From the NCBI RefSeq assembly GCF_934754935.1, contig NZ_CAKVJB010000007.1, positions 1-64,000 of the forward strand: a stretch of 64,000 bases of DNA, in the 5' to 3' direction. How positions within the stretch are numbered: the first letter of the stretch is position 1; every line of letters begins with the position of its first letter. This document shows positions 18,317 through 28,519 of this stretch, piece by piece. A program made the position numbers and the translations under genes. This DNA is from an uncultured Holdemanella sp. GTDB taxonomy: Bacteria > Bacillota_I > Bacilli_A > Erysipelotrichales > Erysipelotrichaceae. The notes beneath the pieces are model-generated. The model was not told where the DNA came from and did no database searches. It was given only the letters and a program-made list of their open reading frames with translations.

Positions 18317-19524
18317 AAGTATGTTATCTGGTTTATAGAGAAGATAATGTAATGGTTTTTGATTCGCAAGTTTTAGAATATTTAAAAAAATTGAAAACAA
18401 ATCCAAATATTGAACATGTAAAACTTGTTTTGTTTAGACATCAAGACAATTTAACTTGCAAAAAGGATGTTGAGAAAAAGATACTTAATTATATTGATGA
18501 TTATGTAACCTTTGCAACATTAGCACCACCTTTAACAATGTTGCAATTAAATTTAGATGTGTTAAGATTTAAAAAATATATCAAAATGCAATATGAAGAA
18601 GACGAAGAAATTGCTGTGATTTGTCGTGGAGATTTTGCCACATATATAGGGGCAAAAGGATTTTATACTTTTGAAAATAGTCGTATACTATTTGATAATC
18701 GAGGATTACCTATTGAAGAATCATTAATGAAAAATTCAAATAGTCCTATATATTCTTTAAATAGAAGGATTAAGAAAAAATCAATTTTATATTCAAAGAG
18801 TCATTGTGATTTATATAATTTTGTTACTAATTCAATGCGTAATTACGATATTCAACAATATGGATATTTAGATAATATACCTTATTCAATTATACCAACT
18901 TTATATAGTGCAGAAAAATTAGATGAAGATTATTTGAAAAAAATAAAAAAAAGAGAAAATTATTTAGAAAATCAATATGTAATCACTTATGTTGGTTCAA
19001 CAGAAGCATGGCAATTATCAAATAAATTAATGGATACAATCAGAAGTATCTTTGATTTTGATAGAGATGTTAGATTTTTTATATTGTCTAATGGGGATTT
19101 TGATGAAGTCAATTCGCTACCAAAAGAATTAAGAGAGAAAATTACAATAAAAAAAGTTCCTCATTATGAAATGAAGTATTATTTAGCTCTTACGAATTTA
19201 GGTATTATAATTAGAGATGACAGTATAGTGAATTCTGTTGCAGCTCCAACTAAAATTGCAGAATATTTAACTGCCGGTGTTAAGATTCTTTATAGCGGAA
19301 AAATCGGTATTTTAAATGACTTAGATAAAATAACTAAAGATTGTGAGTTAATTAAAATTGATTCTTCTAATGAATGGTTAAATTATGTAGATGAAGATAT
19401 TAAGAACAAAAACAATTTAAAAAATCAAAATAAACTTATTATAAAATATTTTGACATGGAATATAGACAAGAAGAAACTATTAATTTATTAAAAAAAGCA
19501 TTTAAAAATAGAAAAGTGAGGTAA
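18313..19524 (+). CDS. Glycosyltransferase-like protein
   Basis: A protein of 403 residues. The N-terminus MKVCYLVYRED is followed by a GT-B-like layout; the C-terminal half shows VTYVGSTEAW-like (ITYVGSTEAWQLSNKL) and RDDSIVNSVAAPTKIAEYL, typical of the donor domain of GT4-related enzymes that keep a PxKxxEY(L/M) motif. The ATG at 18313 overlaps the flippase TGA, and AGGAAGG lies upstream; the GTG at 18304 is less likely. It probably adds a repeat-unit sugar. The family assignment is weaker than for the other two glycosyltransferases. Confidence 0.7.
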   Translation: MKVCYLVYREDNVMVFDSQVLEYLKKLKTNPNIEHVKLVLFRHQDNLTCKKDVEKKILNYIDDYVTFATLAPPLTMLQLNLDVLRFKKYIKMQYEEDEEIAVICRGDFATYIGAKGFYTFENSRILFDNRGLPIEESLMKNSNSPIYSLNRRIKKKSILYSKSHCDLYNFVTNSMRNYDIQQYGYLDNIPYSIIPTLYSAEKLDEDYLKKIKKRENYLENQYVITYVGSTEAWQLSNKLMDTIRSIFDFDRDVRFFILSNGDFDEVNSLPKELREKITIKKVPHYEMKYYLALTNLGIIIRDDSIVNSVAAPTKIAEYLTAGVKILYSGKIGILNDLDKITKDCELIKIDSSNEWLNYVDEDIKNKNNLKNQNKLIIKYFDMEYRQEETINLLKKAFKNRKVR

Positions 19525-19529
19525 TTATT

Positions 19530-20750
19530 ATGGTAAATGTTATAGGTTTAGGATATATTGGGCTTCCAACGGCTTTAATGTTGGCTTCTCATGGTGTTGA
19601 TGTTGTAGGGACGGATTACAATATTGAACTAGTAAAAACGTTAAATGAAGGACGTACTACTTTTAAAGAAAAAGGCTTAGATGATTTATTTCAAGATGCA
19701 TTGCAATCTGGAATAACTTTTAGTACAGATTATCAAGCAACAGATATGTATATAATTTCTGTTCCAACACCATATGATAAATTTAGTAAAAAAATTGATG
19801 CAAGTTATGTAATTAAAGCAGTTGAGAGTGTGTTAAAAGTTGCAACGAAAGGAGCAATTATTGTTATTGAATCTACAGTATCACCTGGAACTATGGAAAA
19901 GTTTATTCGACCTACTGTGTTAAACGCCGGTTACGAATTAGGTAGTGATATACATCTAGTACATGCTCCAGAAAGAATAATTCCTGGAAATATGGTTTAT
20001 GAATTGCTTCACAATAATCGAACAATAGGCGCGGATGATGAATTTATAGGAAATAAAGTAAAAAATATATATTCTTCATTCTGTCAAGGAGAGATAACGG
20101 TTACTGATATAAAAACTGCTGAAATGACAAAAGTAGTTGAGAATACTTTTCGTGCGGTTAATATAGCATTTGCTAATGAACTTGCAAGAATCTGTCGACA
20201 TGATAATATGGATGTTTATGAAATTATTAAAATTTGTAATATGCACCCAAGAGTCAATATTTTACAACCAGGTCCTGGCGTAGGTGGACATTGTATTTCA
20301 GTAGACCCATGGTTTTTGGTTGGAGATTATCCATCTTTAACTAACGTAATTAATCAATCTATGAAGACTAATGATACACAACCTGATTATGTACTTAATA
20401 GAATTTATGAAATAATGAATGAAAATGATATTAAAGATACAAAGAGAGTTGGACTTTATGGTTTAACATATAAAGAAAATGTGGATGATATGAGAGAATC
20501 TCCTACATTACAACTCCTTGAAAGTCAACATAAACATTTAGCGTCAGAATTGAAGGTATATGATCCTTTTATTTCTAGTGATGTTGTAGAATATCAATAC
20601 CATGATTTAGATGAATTTTTAAAAGATATTGATATGATCGTAATTATGGTAAAACATGATGAAATCAAACAAAATTTGGATAAAATTAAAGGAAAAGTAA
20701 TTTTAGATTGTCACAATATTATTAATTTACCTGATGTATATCATATTTAA
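19530..20750 (+). CDS. wecC: UDP-N-acetyl-D-mannosamine dehydrogenase
   Basis: A 406-residue UDP-sugar dehydrogenase. NAD binding is GLGYIGLPTA at the N-terminus; the central helix region has KVVENTFRAVNIAFANELA and the catalytic segment GPGVGGHCISVDPWFL contains the active-site Cys. The GHCI(S/P)VDPWF form and the partner 2-epimerase gene downstream point to oxidation of UDP-ManNAc to UDP-ManNAcA rather than UDP-glucose. The starting motif and length match WecC. It supplies a uronic acid to the repeat unit. Confidence 0.88.
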   Translation: MVNVIGLGYIGLPTALMLASHGVDVVGTDYNIELVKTLNEGRTTFKEKGLDDLFQDALQSGITFSTDYQATDMYIISVPTPYDKFSKKIDASYVIKAVESVLKVATKGAIIVIESTVSPGTMEKFIRPTVLNAGYELGSDIHLVHAPERIIPGNMVYELLHNNRTIGADDEFIGNKVKNIYSSFCQGEITVTDIKTAEMTKVVENTFRAVNIAFANELARICRHDNMDVYEIIKICNMHPRVNILQPGPGVGGHCISVDPWFLVGDYPSLTNVINQSMKTNDTQPDYVLNRIYEIMNENDIKDTKRVGLYGLTYKENVDDMRESPTLQLLESQHKHLASELKVYDPFISSDVVEYQYHDLDEFLKDIDMIVIMVKHDEIKQNLDKIKGKVILDCHNIINLPDVYHI

Positions 20751-20827
20751 TAAGATTTAATAATGTGACAATATTATTTTAAATAAAATTACAAATAGTT
20801 AGTATTTAATTTAGAGGTAAGGTAATT

Positions 20828-21922
20828 ATGAAAAAAGTCATGTTAGTATTTGGGACACGACCAGAAGCTATTAAGATGTGTCCATTAGTAAATGAATTAA
20901 AAACTAGAAAAAATTTGGAAACAATTGTTTGTGTAACTGGACAACATAGAGAAATGTTAGATCAAGTATTAGATGTATTTAAAGTACAACCTGATTATGA
21001 TTTATCAATTATGAAAGATAGACAAACTTTATTTGATGTAACTACAAATATTTTAAATAAAATAAAAAGTGTTCTTGAGAAGGAAAAACCGGATGTAGTA
21101 TTAGTACATGGGGATACAAGCACAACATTTGTTACTGCTTTAGCTTGTTTTTATTTACAAATTCCAGTAGGACATGTAGAAGCTGGATTGCGTACATATA
21201 ATATTTACAGTCCATATCCAGAAGAATTTAATAGACAAGCTGTTAGTATTATCAGTAAGTATAATTTTGCACCAACTGAACTATCAAAGAATAATTTGTT
21301 AAAAGAGGGTAAAGCCGAAAATACAATATATGTTACTGGAAATACAGCTATTGATGCTTTAAAAACAACAGTAAGAGAAGGTTATACACATCCTGAGTTA
21401 GAGTGGGCTAAAGACAGTCGTTTAATTATGATTACTGCGCATAGAAGAGAAAACTTAGGAGAACCTATGTGTCATATGTTTAGAGCTATTCGTAGAGTGA
21501 TGGATGAACATCCTGATGTAAAAGCTATTTATCCAATACATATGAATCCTGTTGTAAGAGAAACAGCACAAAGTATTTTAGGTGATGATGATAGAATACG
21601 TATCATTGATCCATTGGAAGTATTAGATTTTCATAATTTCTTAGCAAATAGTTATATGATCTTAACTGATTCAGGTGGTATTCAGGAAGAAGCTCCTTCA
21701 TTAGGAAAACCTGTATTAGTTATGAGAGATACGACCGAAAGACCAGAAGGAATTGCTGCTGGTACTTTAAAATTAGTAGGTACTGATGAGGAAACTATTT
21801 ATAAAAATTTTAAAGAATTATTAGAAAATAAAGAAGAATATGAAAAAATGAGTAAAGCTAGTAATCCTTACGGCGATGGATTTGCTTGTAAAAAAATAGC
21901 AGACATTTTAGAAAAAGCGTAA
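20828..21922 (+). CDS. wecB: UDP-GlcNAc 2-epimerase, non-hydrolysing
   Basis: A 364-residue WecB/MnaA-type enzyme with FGTRPEAIKMCPL at the N-terminus, GQHREMLDQ, HVEAGLRT, ITAHRRENLGEP and DSGGIQEEAPSLGKP, all diagnostic. It interconverts UDP-GlcNAc and UDP-ManNAc. Together with the dehydrogenase 77 bases upstream it forms the UDP-ManNAcA pathway. AGAGGTAAGG precedes the ATG. It is the last gene of the first sugar block and is followed by a strong terminator. Confidence 0.92.
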   Translation: MKKVMLVFGTRPEAIKMCPLVNELKTRKNLETIVCVTGQHREMLDQVLDVFKVQPDYDLSIMKDRQTLFDVTTNILNKIKSVLEKEKPDVVLVHGDTSTTFVTALACFYLQIPVGHVEAGLRTYNIYSPYPEEFNRQAVSIISKYNFAPTELSKNNLLKEGKAENTIYVTGNTAIDALKTTVREGYTHPELEWAKDSRLIMITAHRRENLGEPMCHMFRAIRRVMDEHPDVKAIYPIHMNPVVRETAQSILGDDDRIRIIDPLEVLDFHNFLANSYMILTDSGGIQEEAPSLGKPVLVMRDTTERPEGIAAGTLKLVGTDEETIYKNFKELLENKEEYEKMSKASNPYGDGFACKKIADILEKA

Positions 21923-22267
21923 ATATAGAAAAACAAGTAAATCTTATATTTTTATAAATGTGTTATTTAATGTGGTGATTAGGATATAAATGATTATCTT
22001 GTAAGTATTAGTTAAAATAATATGAAGAAAGTATAAGACTTTCTTCATATTTATTTGTTGTTAAATGTTATTCTAGAAGTAAAAAATCCAGTATTATTTG
22101 TAGAATAATTTTTAATATTTAAGAATTTAGAGTAGAGTTGAAAAGTAGGAAGTAAATAAAGGAAAAGTCTTGGAAATAGATAAATAATAGCTTTATAAAG
22201 CTATGAATAGAAAACAAGGCGCACTAATAATAGTGAAAAATCACTTAATTTTTAAAATTTTCAATTT
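21923..22267. other. Intergenic stretch between wecB and the insertion sequence
   Basis: No coding sequence was seen in these 345 bases. They hold a terminator-like hairpin at 22020-22050 and a perfect 18-bp palindrome at 22187-22204 (ATAGCTTTATAAAGCTAT). The left end of the insertion sequence must lie within this stretch, but I could not find a terminal repeat matching its other side. Confidence 0.6.
22020..22050 (+). terminator. Terminator after wecB
   Basis: ATATGAAGAAAGT and ACTTTCTTCATAT pair perfectly (13 bp) around ATAAG, then ATTTATTTG follows. The T tract is imperfect, but the stem is strong and lies 98 bases after wecB, at the end of the first sugar block. Confidence 0.65.
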
Positions 22268-23713
22268 TTAAACCTCTGCTTTCAACCACGCATCAAGATG
22301 GATATTTATCCTGTAATGATTGAGAAGAACCCATTCTTTGGACCATTGCGTAGATAGATGTATCTTGTGTAAGCCGTATGTATTTAATACTGCATTGTTG
22401 ATTCTTTCAATGCAGGTACGATCTTTGTAAATAGATTTCCATTTAGGTGAACCATAAGAAACAGGACCTTTAAATCTAGGCTCATTGTCTTTGTCTTTAA
22501 CATAGACAACTCTTCCATAGTCAGAGGTAGAACATGTTTGTGCAAAAGTACAGGAATCAATAAGGCCAGCTTTTAAAGGACAGCGGTATTTCTTTCTGTA
22601 ACGAGTATAGTCATATCCATCATATATCATGGTGTGGCCGCAACTGCAGACTGGTATACCATCTGAATTGATAGATTCACCGGTTTTAGATTGAATCGAT
22701 TTTATTCGTTTATTATGATCAATCAAAGGAATGATATTCTTCTCTTGAAAAAACTGATAAATTGAGTTACTGTCAGAAGCGGAGTTTAGATACATATATT
22801 TAGGTTTCAGATCTGGATTGATATCCAGCATCTGAGCCGTAGCCGAAACACAGGTCAAAGCATCATGTCGAGATGCGTTTTCCAGAGAGATAAAAACAGG
22901 CAGATCAATGTGTAGAGACGGGTTGTGGAAAGAGATATTGTAGAAAGTAAAGCCGAAAAAATACTGAGCAAGATCACTGTCCCACCCAATATCCGCATCC
23001 GGTGCAGAGAAACGATAGTTATTGTCAGGATCAGGAGCGTCTTGAACTTTATGTCCGTGACAGGAAGCGTGAACATGAAGGCATGAGCCATCACCAGAAA
23101 GAGTCGAATTGGCAGGTTCGATCAGGCCCATATCAAGAGAAGGAATCACGACGATAGCGTTAAAAAGAGATTGCATGGTAAATAACAAGCAATCTATGTC
23201 GAACTCTGCACCATTTCTGTATTTATCGCAAATAGAAGAAGTGTTATCTTTGGTAAACTTAATAAGTTTTTCACCTTTGGCAGGCTTATTCTTAAATTTT
23301 TTCTTAGTAATGAAAGATTGAGGAGCAAGGTCTGACAAATGAGGATCGTAGCCAGTAAGGCGAATGATAAAGTTATAGTGAGAAGAATTAGGAGGATCAA
23401 AAGAGCCGATGAGATACTGAAGCAAAGAATCATTGGCAAGATCATCACACCAAAGTTTGATAGAAGAATACTTAAGATGATTCATCAAGACGAAAGAACG
23501 AACTAAAACAGCGGGATCGATAGCGAGTCTGCCTGTATGAGAATAAAGAGGAAACAAAATATTGGAAGCAAGAGAAATATCGAGCTTGCGCAGTTTAGAT
23601 AAAGCAGGACGATATTTAGATTTAAGAAGTTTTAACTGGGAAACATCAAGATGAGATTTGTGAAAACACAAGAAATCGCGATACTCCCAAATAGTAGAAA
23701 TATGGTTAAGCAT
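22268..23713 (-). mobile_element. DDE-type transposase of an IS1182-like insertion sequence
   Basis: A protein of 481 residues on the strand opposite to all neighbouring genes. The N-terminal part (SKYRPALSKLRKLDISLAS, then LAIDPAVLVRSFVLMNHL) matches the DUF772-type region of IS1182/IS4-like transposases. The central part has DGSCLHVHASCHG and DIGWDSD, and the C-terminal part has a CxCG zinc motif and KDRTCIERINNAVLNTYGLHK with the last acidic residue. ATG 23713 follows GAAGGAGA. The frame is uninterrupted, so the transposase looks intact. It separates wecB from the methylase cassette. Element ends could not be fixed. Confidence 0.8.
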
Positions 23714-23829
23714 AGAACTGATCTCCTTCACCTTTTTAGAATACGAGCGAAGTAATTCGTGAAAAGTGAGAATAAGTCAATAGAAAAAGCAAAAAAGTGG
23801 AGGGAAAGCAAAAAGAAGCTAATAAAAAA

Positions 23830-23869
23830 GAGCACTGTTTATCAGCTTCGAGAGTTTTCGACAGTGCTC
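23830..23869 (-). terminator. Hairpin upstream of the transposase gene
   Basis: GAGCACTGT and ACAGTGCTC form a 9-bp stem with a smaller TCGA/TCGA inner pairing. On the minus strand it is followed by CTTTTTTATT. It would stop outside transcription from reading into the transposase gene, a common insertion-sequence safeguard. It ends about 25 bases before the methylase start, so it could also shape that gene's 5' region. Confidence 0.5.
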
Positions 23870-23894
23870 GAAAGAATATGTTAGGAGGATTTGA

Positions 23895-25148
23895 ATGTTA
23901 AATTATCTTGATTTATTTGCCGGTGCTGGTGGTTTATCGGAAGGATTTATAAGAGCTGGTTACAAGCCTATAGCTCATATCGAAATGGATAAAGCTGCTT
24001 GCTTTACTTTAAAAACTCGTATGGCATATAAATGGTTACACGAGAATTCTCATGAAGAGGCTTATATTCAATATTTGAATAATAGTATAACTAGAAATGA
24101 ATTCTATGAAACGATACCCAAAAAGATTTTAGAAAGTGTGCTCAACTATGAAATATCGAAAGATAATCTTGATGAGATTTTTCAAAAAATCGATCAAATG
24201 CTTGATGGAAAAAATGTTGATTTAATCATTGGTGGGCCTCCTTGCCAAGCCTATTCTATAATAGGAAGAGCTCGTGATAAAAATAACATGGTTGGGGATT
24301 CTAGAAATTATTTATATATTTTATATGCAGAATTTTTAAAAAAATATCGACCAAAATATTTTGTTTTTGAAAATGTTGTTGGTTTATTATCTGCTAAAGA
24401 TCAAGATGGAGAATCACATTTTAATAAAATGTGCTCATTGTTTAAAAAATGTGGATATTCAGTGGAATATAGAAGACTAAATGCAAAAAACTACGGAATA
24501 CTTCAAAATAGGGAAAGAATTATTATTATTGGAAAGCTTGGAGATTATCAAGACTTTTATCCTACTATTCCTGTTACAAATAATCATTATTTTGTTGAAG
24601 AAGTTTTTTGCGATTTGCCTGTAATACGTGCTGGGGGAGGATCCTATGGTCTTTTGTCTACATTACATTATTCTGGAAGATATTTGTATGAAGCGAAGAT
24701 AAAAAAATATGATTTAGAGCCTGTAACACTACATTGCGCTCGTTCCCATTCTAAACAAGATTTGGAAATATATAGAATAGTCGTACAATTATGGAATAAC
24801 GAAGGAAAGCGCTTAAGCTACGTAGAATTACCAGAAAGACTTCGTTCTCAAAAAAATATGACTTCTTTTTTGGATCGTTTTAAGGTTGTTGCCTCTAACT
24901 TAACATATTCACAAACTGTAGTTGCTCATATATCTAAAGATGGTCATTACTTTATACATCCGGATATTAATCAGAATAGGTCATTAACTCCAAGAGAAGT
25001 GGCTCGATTACAGACATTTCCAGATGATTATTATTTTGAGTCCATTTCAGGTAAACCGTCTAGAACAACAGCTTATAAACAAATTGGTAATGCAGTTCCA
25101 GTTCTTTTGGCTGAAAAAATAGCGATTGCGCTATTGGAGGTGTGGTAA
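23895..25148 (+). CDS. DNA cytosine-C5 methyltransferase
   Basis: A 417-residue Dcm-type methylase. Motif I is DLFAGAGGLSEGF (residues 6-18), motif IV is GGPPCQAYS with the catalytic Cys at about residue 117, motif VI is FENVVGLL, and motifs IX-X are RSLTPREVARLQTFPDDY and YKQIGNAVP. An insert of about 60 residues lies between motifs I and IV. TTAGGAGG precedes the ATG. It overlaps the next gene's start (TAATG). No restriction endonuclease gene is beside it; a histidine kinase-like protein and a receiver protein follow instead. Confidence 0.92.
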   Translation: MLNYLDLFAGAGGLSEGFIRAGYKPIAHIEMDKAACFTLKTRMAYKWLHENSHEEAYIQYLNNSITRNEFYETIPKKILESVLNYEISKDNLDEIFQKIDQMLDGKNVDLIIGGPPCQAYSIIGRARDKNNMVGDSRNYLYILYAEFLKKYRPKYFVFENVVGLLSAKDQDGESHFNKMCSLFKKCGYSVEYRRLNAKNYGILQNRERIIIIGKLGDYQDFYPTIPVTNNHYFVEEVFCDLPVIRAGGGSYGLLSTLHYSGRYLYEAKIKKYDLEPVTLHCARSHSKQDLEIYRIVVQLWNNEGKRLSYVELPERLRSQKNMTSFLDRFKVVASNLTYSQTVVAHISKDGHYFIHPDINQNRSLTPREVARLQTFPDDYYFESISGKPSRTTAYKQIGNAVPVLLAEKIAIALLEVW

Positions 25149-27391
25149 TGGAAAAAAATAATTTAAAGGATATTTCATCTATAGAGAATCGATTAGAAGA
25201 ATTAAAAAAAGAAAAAGAAGAATTACTACAAACTGTATCTAAAATTGATGGTGCGTATTTAAGTTCATATGAGATTCGTCCTACTGGACGTCATTTATTA
25301 ACGATAGGTGAAGATTTAATTCAAGATCAATATGCAGCTATTGTTGAGCTCGTAAAGAATTGTTATGATGCAGATTCTCCTGATGCAACGATTGTATTTA
25401 AGAAAATACTTGATGAAGATTGTCTTGAAATACGAATAGAGGATCATGGACATGGAATGTCAACAGAAGATGTTATCAATAAATGGCTTGTTCCATCAAC
25501 AAATTACAAATTAGAAGCTCGTAAAAGCCCACGTGGACGTATTATGCAAGGACGGAAAGGTATAGGAAGATATGCATCTAGTATATTAGCGGATGATTTA
25601 ACTTTAATTACGATTGACAAAAATGGAATAGAAACGACTGCGTATATTCAATGGCATGAAATCTCTAAATATAAATATTTAGATCAAATTAAGATTCCGG
25701 TAAAAAGAAGGCAAACAGAAAAATCGTCAGGTACTACTTTAATTATGCGTTCTAAGTTAAGTGAAAATAACTATTGGAATGATGACAGAATAAATAAATT
25801 AAGGTTTGAATTAAAAAAATTAATTCCACCTAAACCAGATAATTTAATAGAAGAGGAGTTTAAAATATTTCTTAAATTTGTAAATTTTTATGATAATGAA
25901 GTAACAGAAGAAACTATTAATCCGTATCCAATTTTAGATTATTATGATTATCGTATTTATGGAAAGGTATCAAAAGATGGCATAGGAGATCTTTTCTATG
26001 AAAATCATAAAATAAAGAATGCTGCTATTGAAAAGATTGAATTAAATAAAGGAAATACACAATGTGGTGCTATCGAGATAGATATTCGTGTCTATGATCG
26101 TGATAAAGATTCAATTAATCAATTGATTTCTAGAGGTTTACGTGATGAGAATGGTAATTATGTAAGCAAACTACAAGCTCGTCATTTATTGGATAGTGTA
26201 AACGGTATTGGAGTATATAGAAATGGATTTAGAATACGTCCATTGGGAGATCCTGAGTTTGATTGGTTAAAATTAGGTGGACGGCGTGTGCAAAATCCTT
26301 CAATGAGAATAGGAAGTAATCAGGTTGTTGGTTATGTACATATTCAGTCAGAAGAAGACTCAGGGCTAGAAGAAAAAAGTGCTCGCGATGGCTTAAAAAA
26401 TAATGAAGCTTATGAAGCTTTAAAGAGAATAACTATTGATATAATTAGAGAATTAGAAGCCAAACGATTTAATTTTAGACGACAAATGGACATATCACTA
26501 AATTCCAATAAGAATAAATGGAAAATCGAAAAATTATATAGCACAGATTTAAGTGATTCAGTATCTAAAACATTAAAAACGGCGGAAGTATCTGAAGATT
26601 TGATTAATCAAATTTCAGACATTATTTCTAAAGACAATATTAAGAAGAATGAATATTTTGATGATATTAAACAAGAATTAGCTATTTACCAAGGACAAGC
26701 AACTTTAGGGAAAATAATTAATATAATTTTACATGAAGGAAGACGTCCACTTAGTTATTTTAAAAATCAAATACCGAATCTTGAGTTTTATATTGATGAA
26801 TTTGCTAAAAAAAGAGATGATTATTCTTATGAAAAAATCAGAAAAATAGCGAACGGTATTGGCGAGAATGCTCAGACTTTTGTAAAATTATTTAGTCGTT
26901 TAGATCCTTTAGCTGCTAAAAAGCGAGAAACAAAACATGATTTTTCAATTTGTGATGCTATTGAAGATGCGTTAGATATTTATAAAACAGAACTAGAAAA
27001 TAATGATATACATATAGATTTACAGTATAGTGAGAATATTGTTTTAAATGGATGGAAAGAAGATATATTTTCTATTTTTGTAAATTTAATAGACAATAGT
27101 ATATATTGGATGTTAGAAAAAGAATGCAAAGTTAAGAAAATTAGCATAAATGGTATAGTAGAATCAAATGGTTTTAAAATTGATTATTATGATACAGGTC
27201 CAGGCATAAGTGATGAATTTTTAAATACAGGAGTAATTTTTACTCCTGAGTTTACGACAAAGCCAGACGGCATGGGACTAGGGTTGGCAATAGCTGGAGA
27301 AGCAGCAAATAGAAATGGTTTGTCAATAACCGCAGCACATATAGACAATGGTGTACATTTTATAATAAGTACACAAAGTGAGGATAGTTAA
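25148..27391 (+). CDS. Double-GHKL protein: MORC/Hsp90-like ATPase fused to a histidine kinase
   Basis: A protein of about 747 residues. After a short coiled coil, the N-terminal GHKL ATPase shows the N box AAIVELVKNCYDADSPDA (E67, N71), G1 IEDHGHGM and G2 GRKGIGRYASS, the MutL/Hsp90/MORC pattern. The C-terminal third is a second unit: an H-box-like LGKIINIILHEGRRPLSYF (H529) followed by histidine-kinase ATPase motifs NLIDNSIYWM, YDTGPGI, FTPEFTTKP and GMGLGLAIAGE. ATG 25148 overlaps the methylase stop and follows GGAGGTG; the next gene starts at the base after the stop. GHKL ATPases of MORC type are known beside methylases in restriction-like loci. I infer a DNA-status or phage-sensing kinase. 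Confidence 0.82.
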   Translation: MEKNNLKDISSIENRLEELKKEKEELLQTVSKIDGAYLSSYEIRPTGRHLLTIGEDLIQDQYAAIVELVKNCYDADSPDATIVFKKILDEDCLEIRIEDHGHGMSTEDVINKWLVPSTNYKLEARKSPRGRIMQGRKGIGRYASSILADDLTLITIDKNGIETTAYIQWHEISKYKYLDQIKIPVKRRQTEKSSGTTLIMRSKLSENNYWNDDRINKLRFELKKLIPPKPDNLIEEEFKIFLKFVNFYDNEVTEETINPYPILDYYDYRIYGKVSKDGIGDLFYENHKIKNAAIEKIELNKGNTQCGAIEIDIRVYDRDKDSINQLISRGLRDENGNYVSKLQARHLLDSVNGIGVYRNGFRIRPLGDPEFDWLKLGGRRVQNPSMRIGSNQVVGYVHIQSEEDSGLEEKSARDGLKNNEAYEALKRITIDIIRELEAKRFNFRRQMDISLNSNKNKWKIEKLYSTDLSDSVSKTLKTAEVSEDLINQISDIISKDNIKKNEYFDDIKQELAIYQGQATLGKIINIILHEGRRPLSYFKNQIPNLEFYIDEFAKKRDDYSYEKIRKIANGIGENAQTFVKLFSRLDPLAAKKRETKHDFSICDAIEDALDIYKTELENNDIHIDLQYSENIVLNGWKEDIFSIFVNLIDNSIYWMLEKECKVKKISINGIVESNGFKIDYYDTGPGISDEFLNTGVIFTPEFTTKPDGMGLGLAIAGEAANRNGLSITAAHIDNGVHFIISTQSEDS

Positions 27392-28519
27392 ATGTATAAT
27401 TTTTTACTCATAGACGATTATAAAGGTGAAATAGATTCCTTTAAAGATACTATTGAAGTTTTAAATAAAAAAAAAGGGGAGATTTTTTATAATTTAGCCA
27501 TAGCAGATAGTTTTGCGTCTGGGATGGAAAAAATCAATGAAACATTCGATGGGATTATAGTAGATATACAATTAGATAACAATAAAAGTGGAAATGAAAT
27601 CATTGATGAAATCATGAAAAAAACTCGAGTTCCAGTTGTTGTGTATACAGCTACTCCAGATGTACGAGATGATTTAGAGTCGATTGTGAAAGTTTGTAAA
27701 AAAAGTGAAATTTCCCAAGAAGAAATAATTAATTATTTGTGTGATATTTTGGATACAGGTTTATTTAATGTACTTGGAAGAATGGGTATTATTGAACAGA
27801 AAATGACAGAAATTTTTTGGGAAAATTTATATCCATTACGAGAATTATGGATGGAATATAAATCTAAGGATATAAATACAGAGAAAGTGCTCTTAAGATA
27901 TGCTCTTGCAAATATACAGGAGCACTTTGATATAACAGACAATGGCACTGAAATGTCTGATAACATTTATTTGACAGAAGAAATGTATATTAAATATATA
28001 AATACTGTTGATTCTGTTAATAGAGTGCAAACTGGTGCAATTGTAAAAGGTAAAGATGAGAATGAAAAGTATTTTATAATTTTATCACCTCCGTGTGATT
28101 TAGTTCTTCATAAGGGTAAATTTAAAAGTGATAGAATTTTGCTTTGTGAAATAGATAGCTATGACGATTTGAATAAAAATTTAATTTCAAAGGCTACCAA
28201 TTCGAAGGATAAACAAAAAAGAATTGAAGAAATAATACAAAATAATCGAACAAGATACTATCACTGGCTACCTAGAAATATTTTATTTGAAGGTGGATTT
28301 ATAAATTTTAGAAAAGTATCATCTTATTCACAGGAAGATTTTAATGAAAAATTTATGGAACCTAAATTTAAAGTACAGGAAGCTTTTGTTAAAAATATTT
28401 TAAATCGTTTTTCATCATTTTATGGAAGACAGGGACAACCTGATTTTGATTTTACAAATGAACTTAAGACGAATAAAGATATATTTAGAAAGTTGAAATC
28501 TGAGGAGGTTAGTCTATGA
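27392..28519 (+). CDS. Receiver-domain protein with unrecognised C-terminal domain
   Basis: A 375-residue protein. Residues 1-125 form a CheY-like receiver: MYNFLLIDDY, phospho-acceptor FDGIIVDIQL (D58) and VPVVVYTATPD, with a KK pair in place of the usual conserved Lys region. The C-terminal 240 residues match no DNA-binding output domain I know; they contain IILSPPCDLVLHKGKF and YYHWLPRNILFEGGFINF. It begins at the base after the kinase stop, so it is the obvious phosphorylation partner. Its own stop overlaps the start of the UDP-glucuronate epimerase gene. The output may be an effector acting on DNA or on the methylase; this is inference. Confidence 0.75.
   Translation: MYNFLLIDDYKGEIDSFKDTIEVLNKKKGEIFYNLAIADSFASGMEKINETFDGIIVDIQLDNNKSGNEIIDEIMKKTRVPVVVYTATPDVRDDLESIVKVCKKSEISQEEIINYLCDILDTGLFNVLGRMGIIEQKMTEIFWENLYPLRELWMEYKSKDINTEKVLLRYALANIQEHFDITDNGTEMSDNIYLTEEMYIKYINTVDSVNRVQTGAIVKGKDENEKYFIILSPPCDLVLHKGKFKSDRILLCEIDSYDDLNKNLISKATNSKDKQKRIEEIIQNNRTRYYHWLPRNILFEGGFINFRKVSSYSQEDFNEKFMEPKFKVQEAFVKNILNRFSSFYGRQGQPDFDFTNELKTNKDIFRKLKSEEVSL

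Noticed and set aside
20709..20780. Terminator between wecC and wecB
   Set aside because: AATAAT/ATTATT pairing at 20759-20778 is weak and AT-only, and the genes form one pathway likely on one transcript.
22187..23869. Terminal inverted repeats of the 22.3 kb insertion sequence
   Set aside because: The palindrome at 22187 and the hairpin at 23830 do not match each other, so I could not define the element's ends.
25148..28519. Detocs-type defensive two-component system
   Set aside because: The kinase has an extra MORC/Hsp90-like ATPase and a methylase neighbour, and the receiver protein has no nucleoside-phosphorylase-like or other known Detocs effector domain that I can see.
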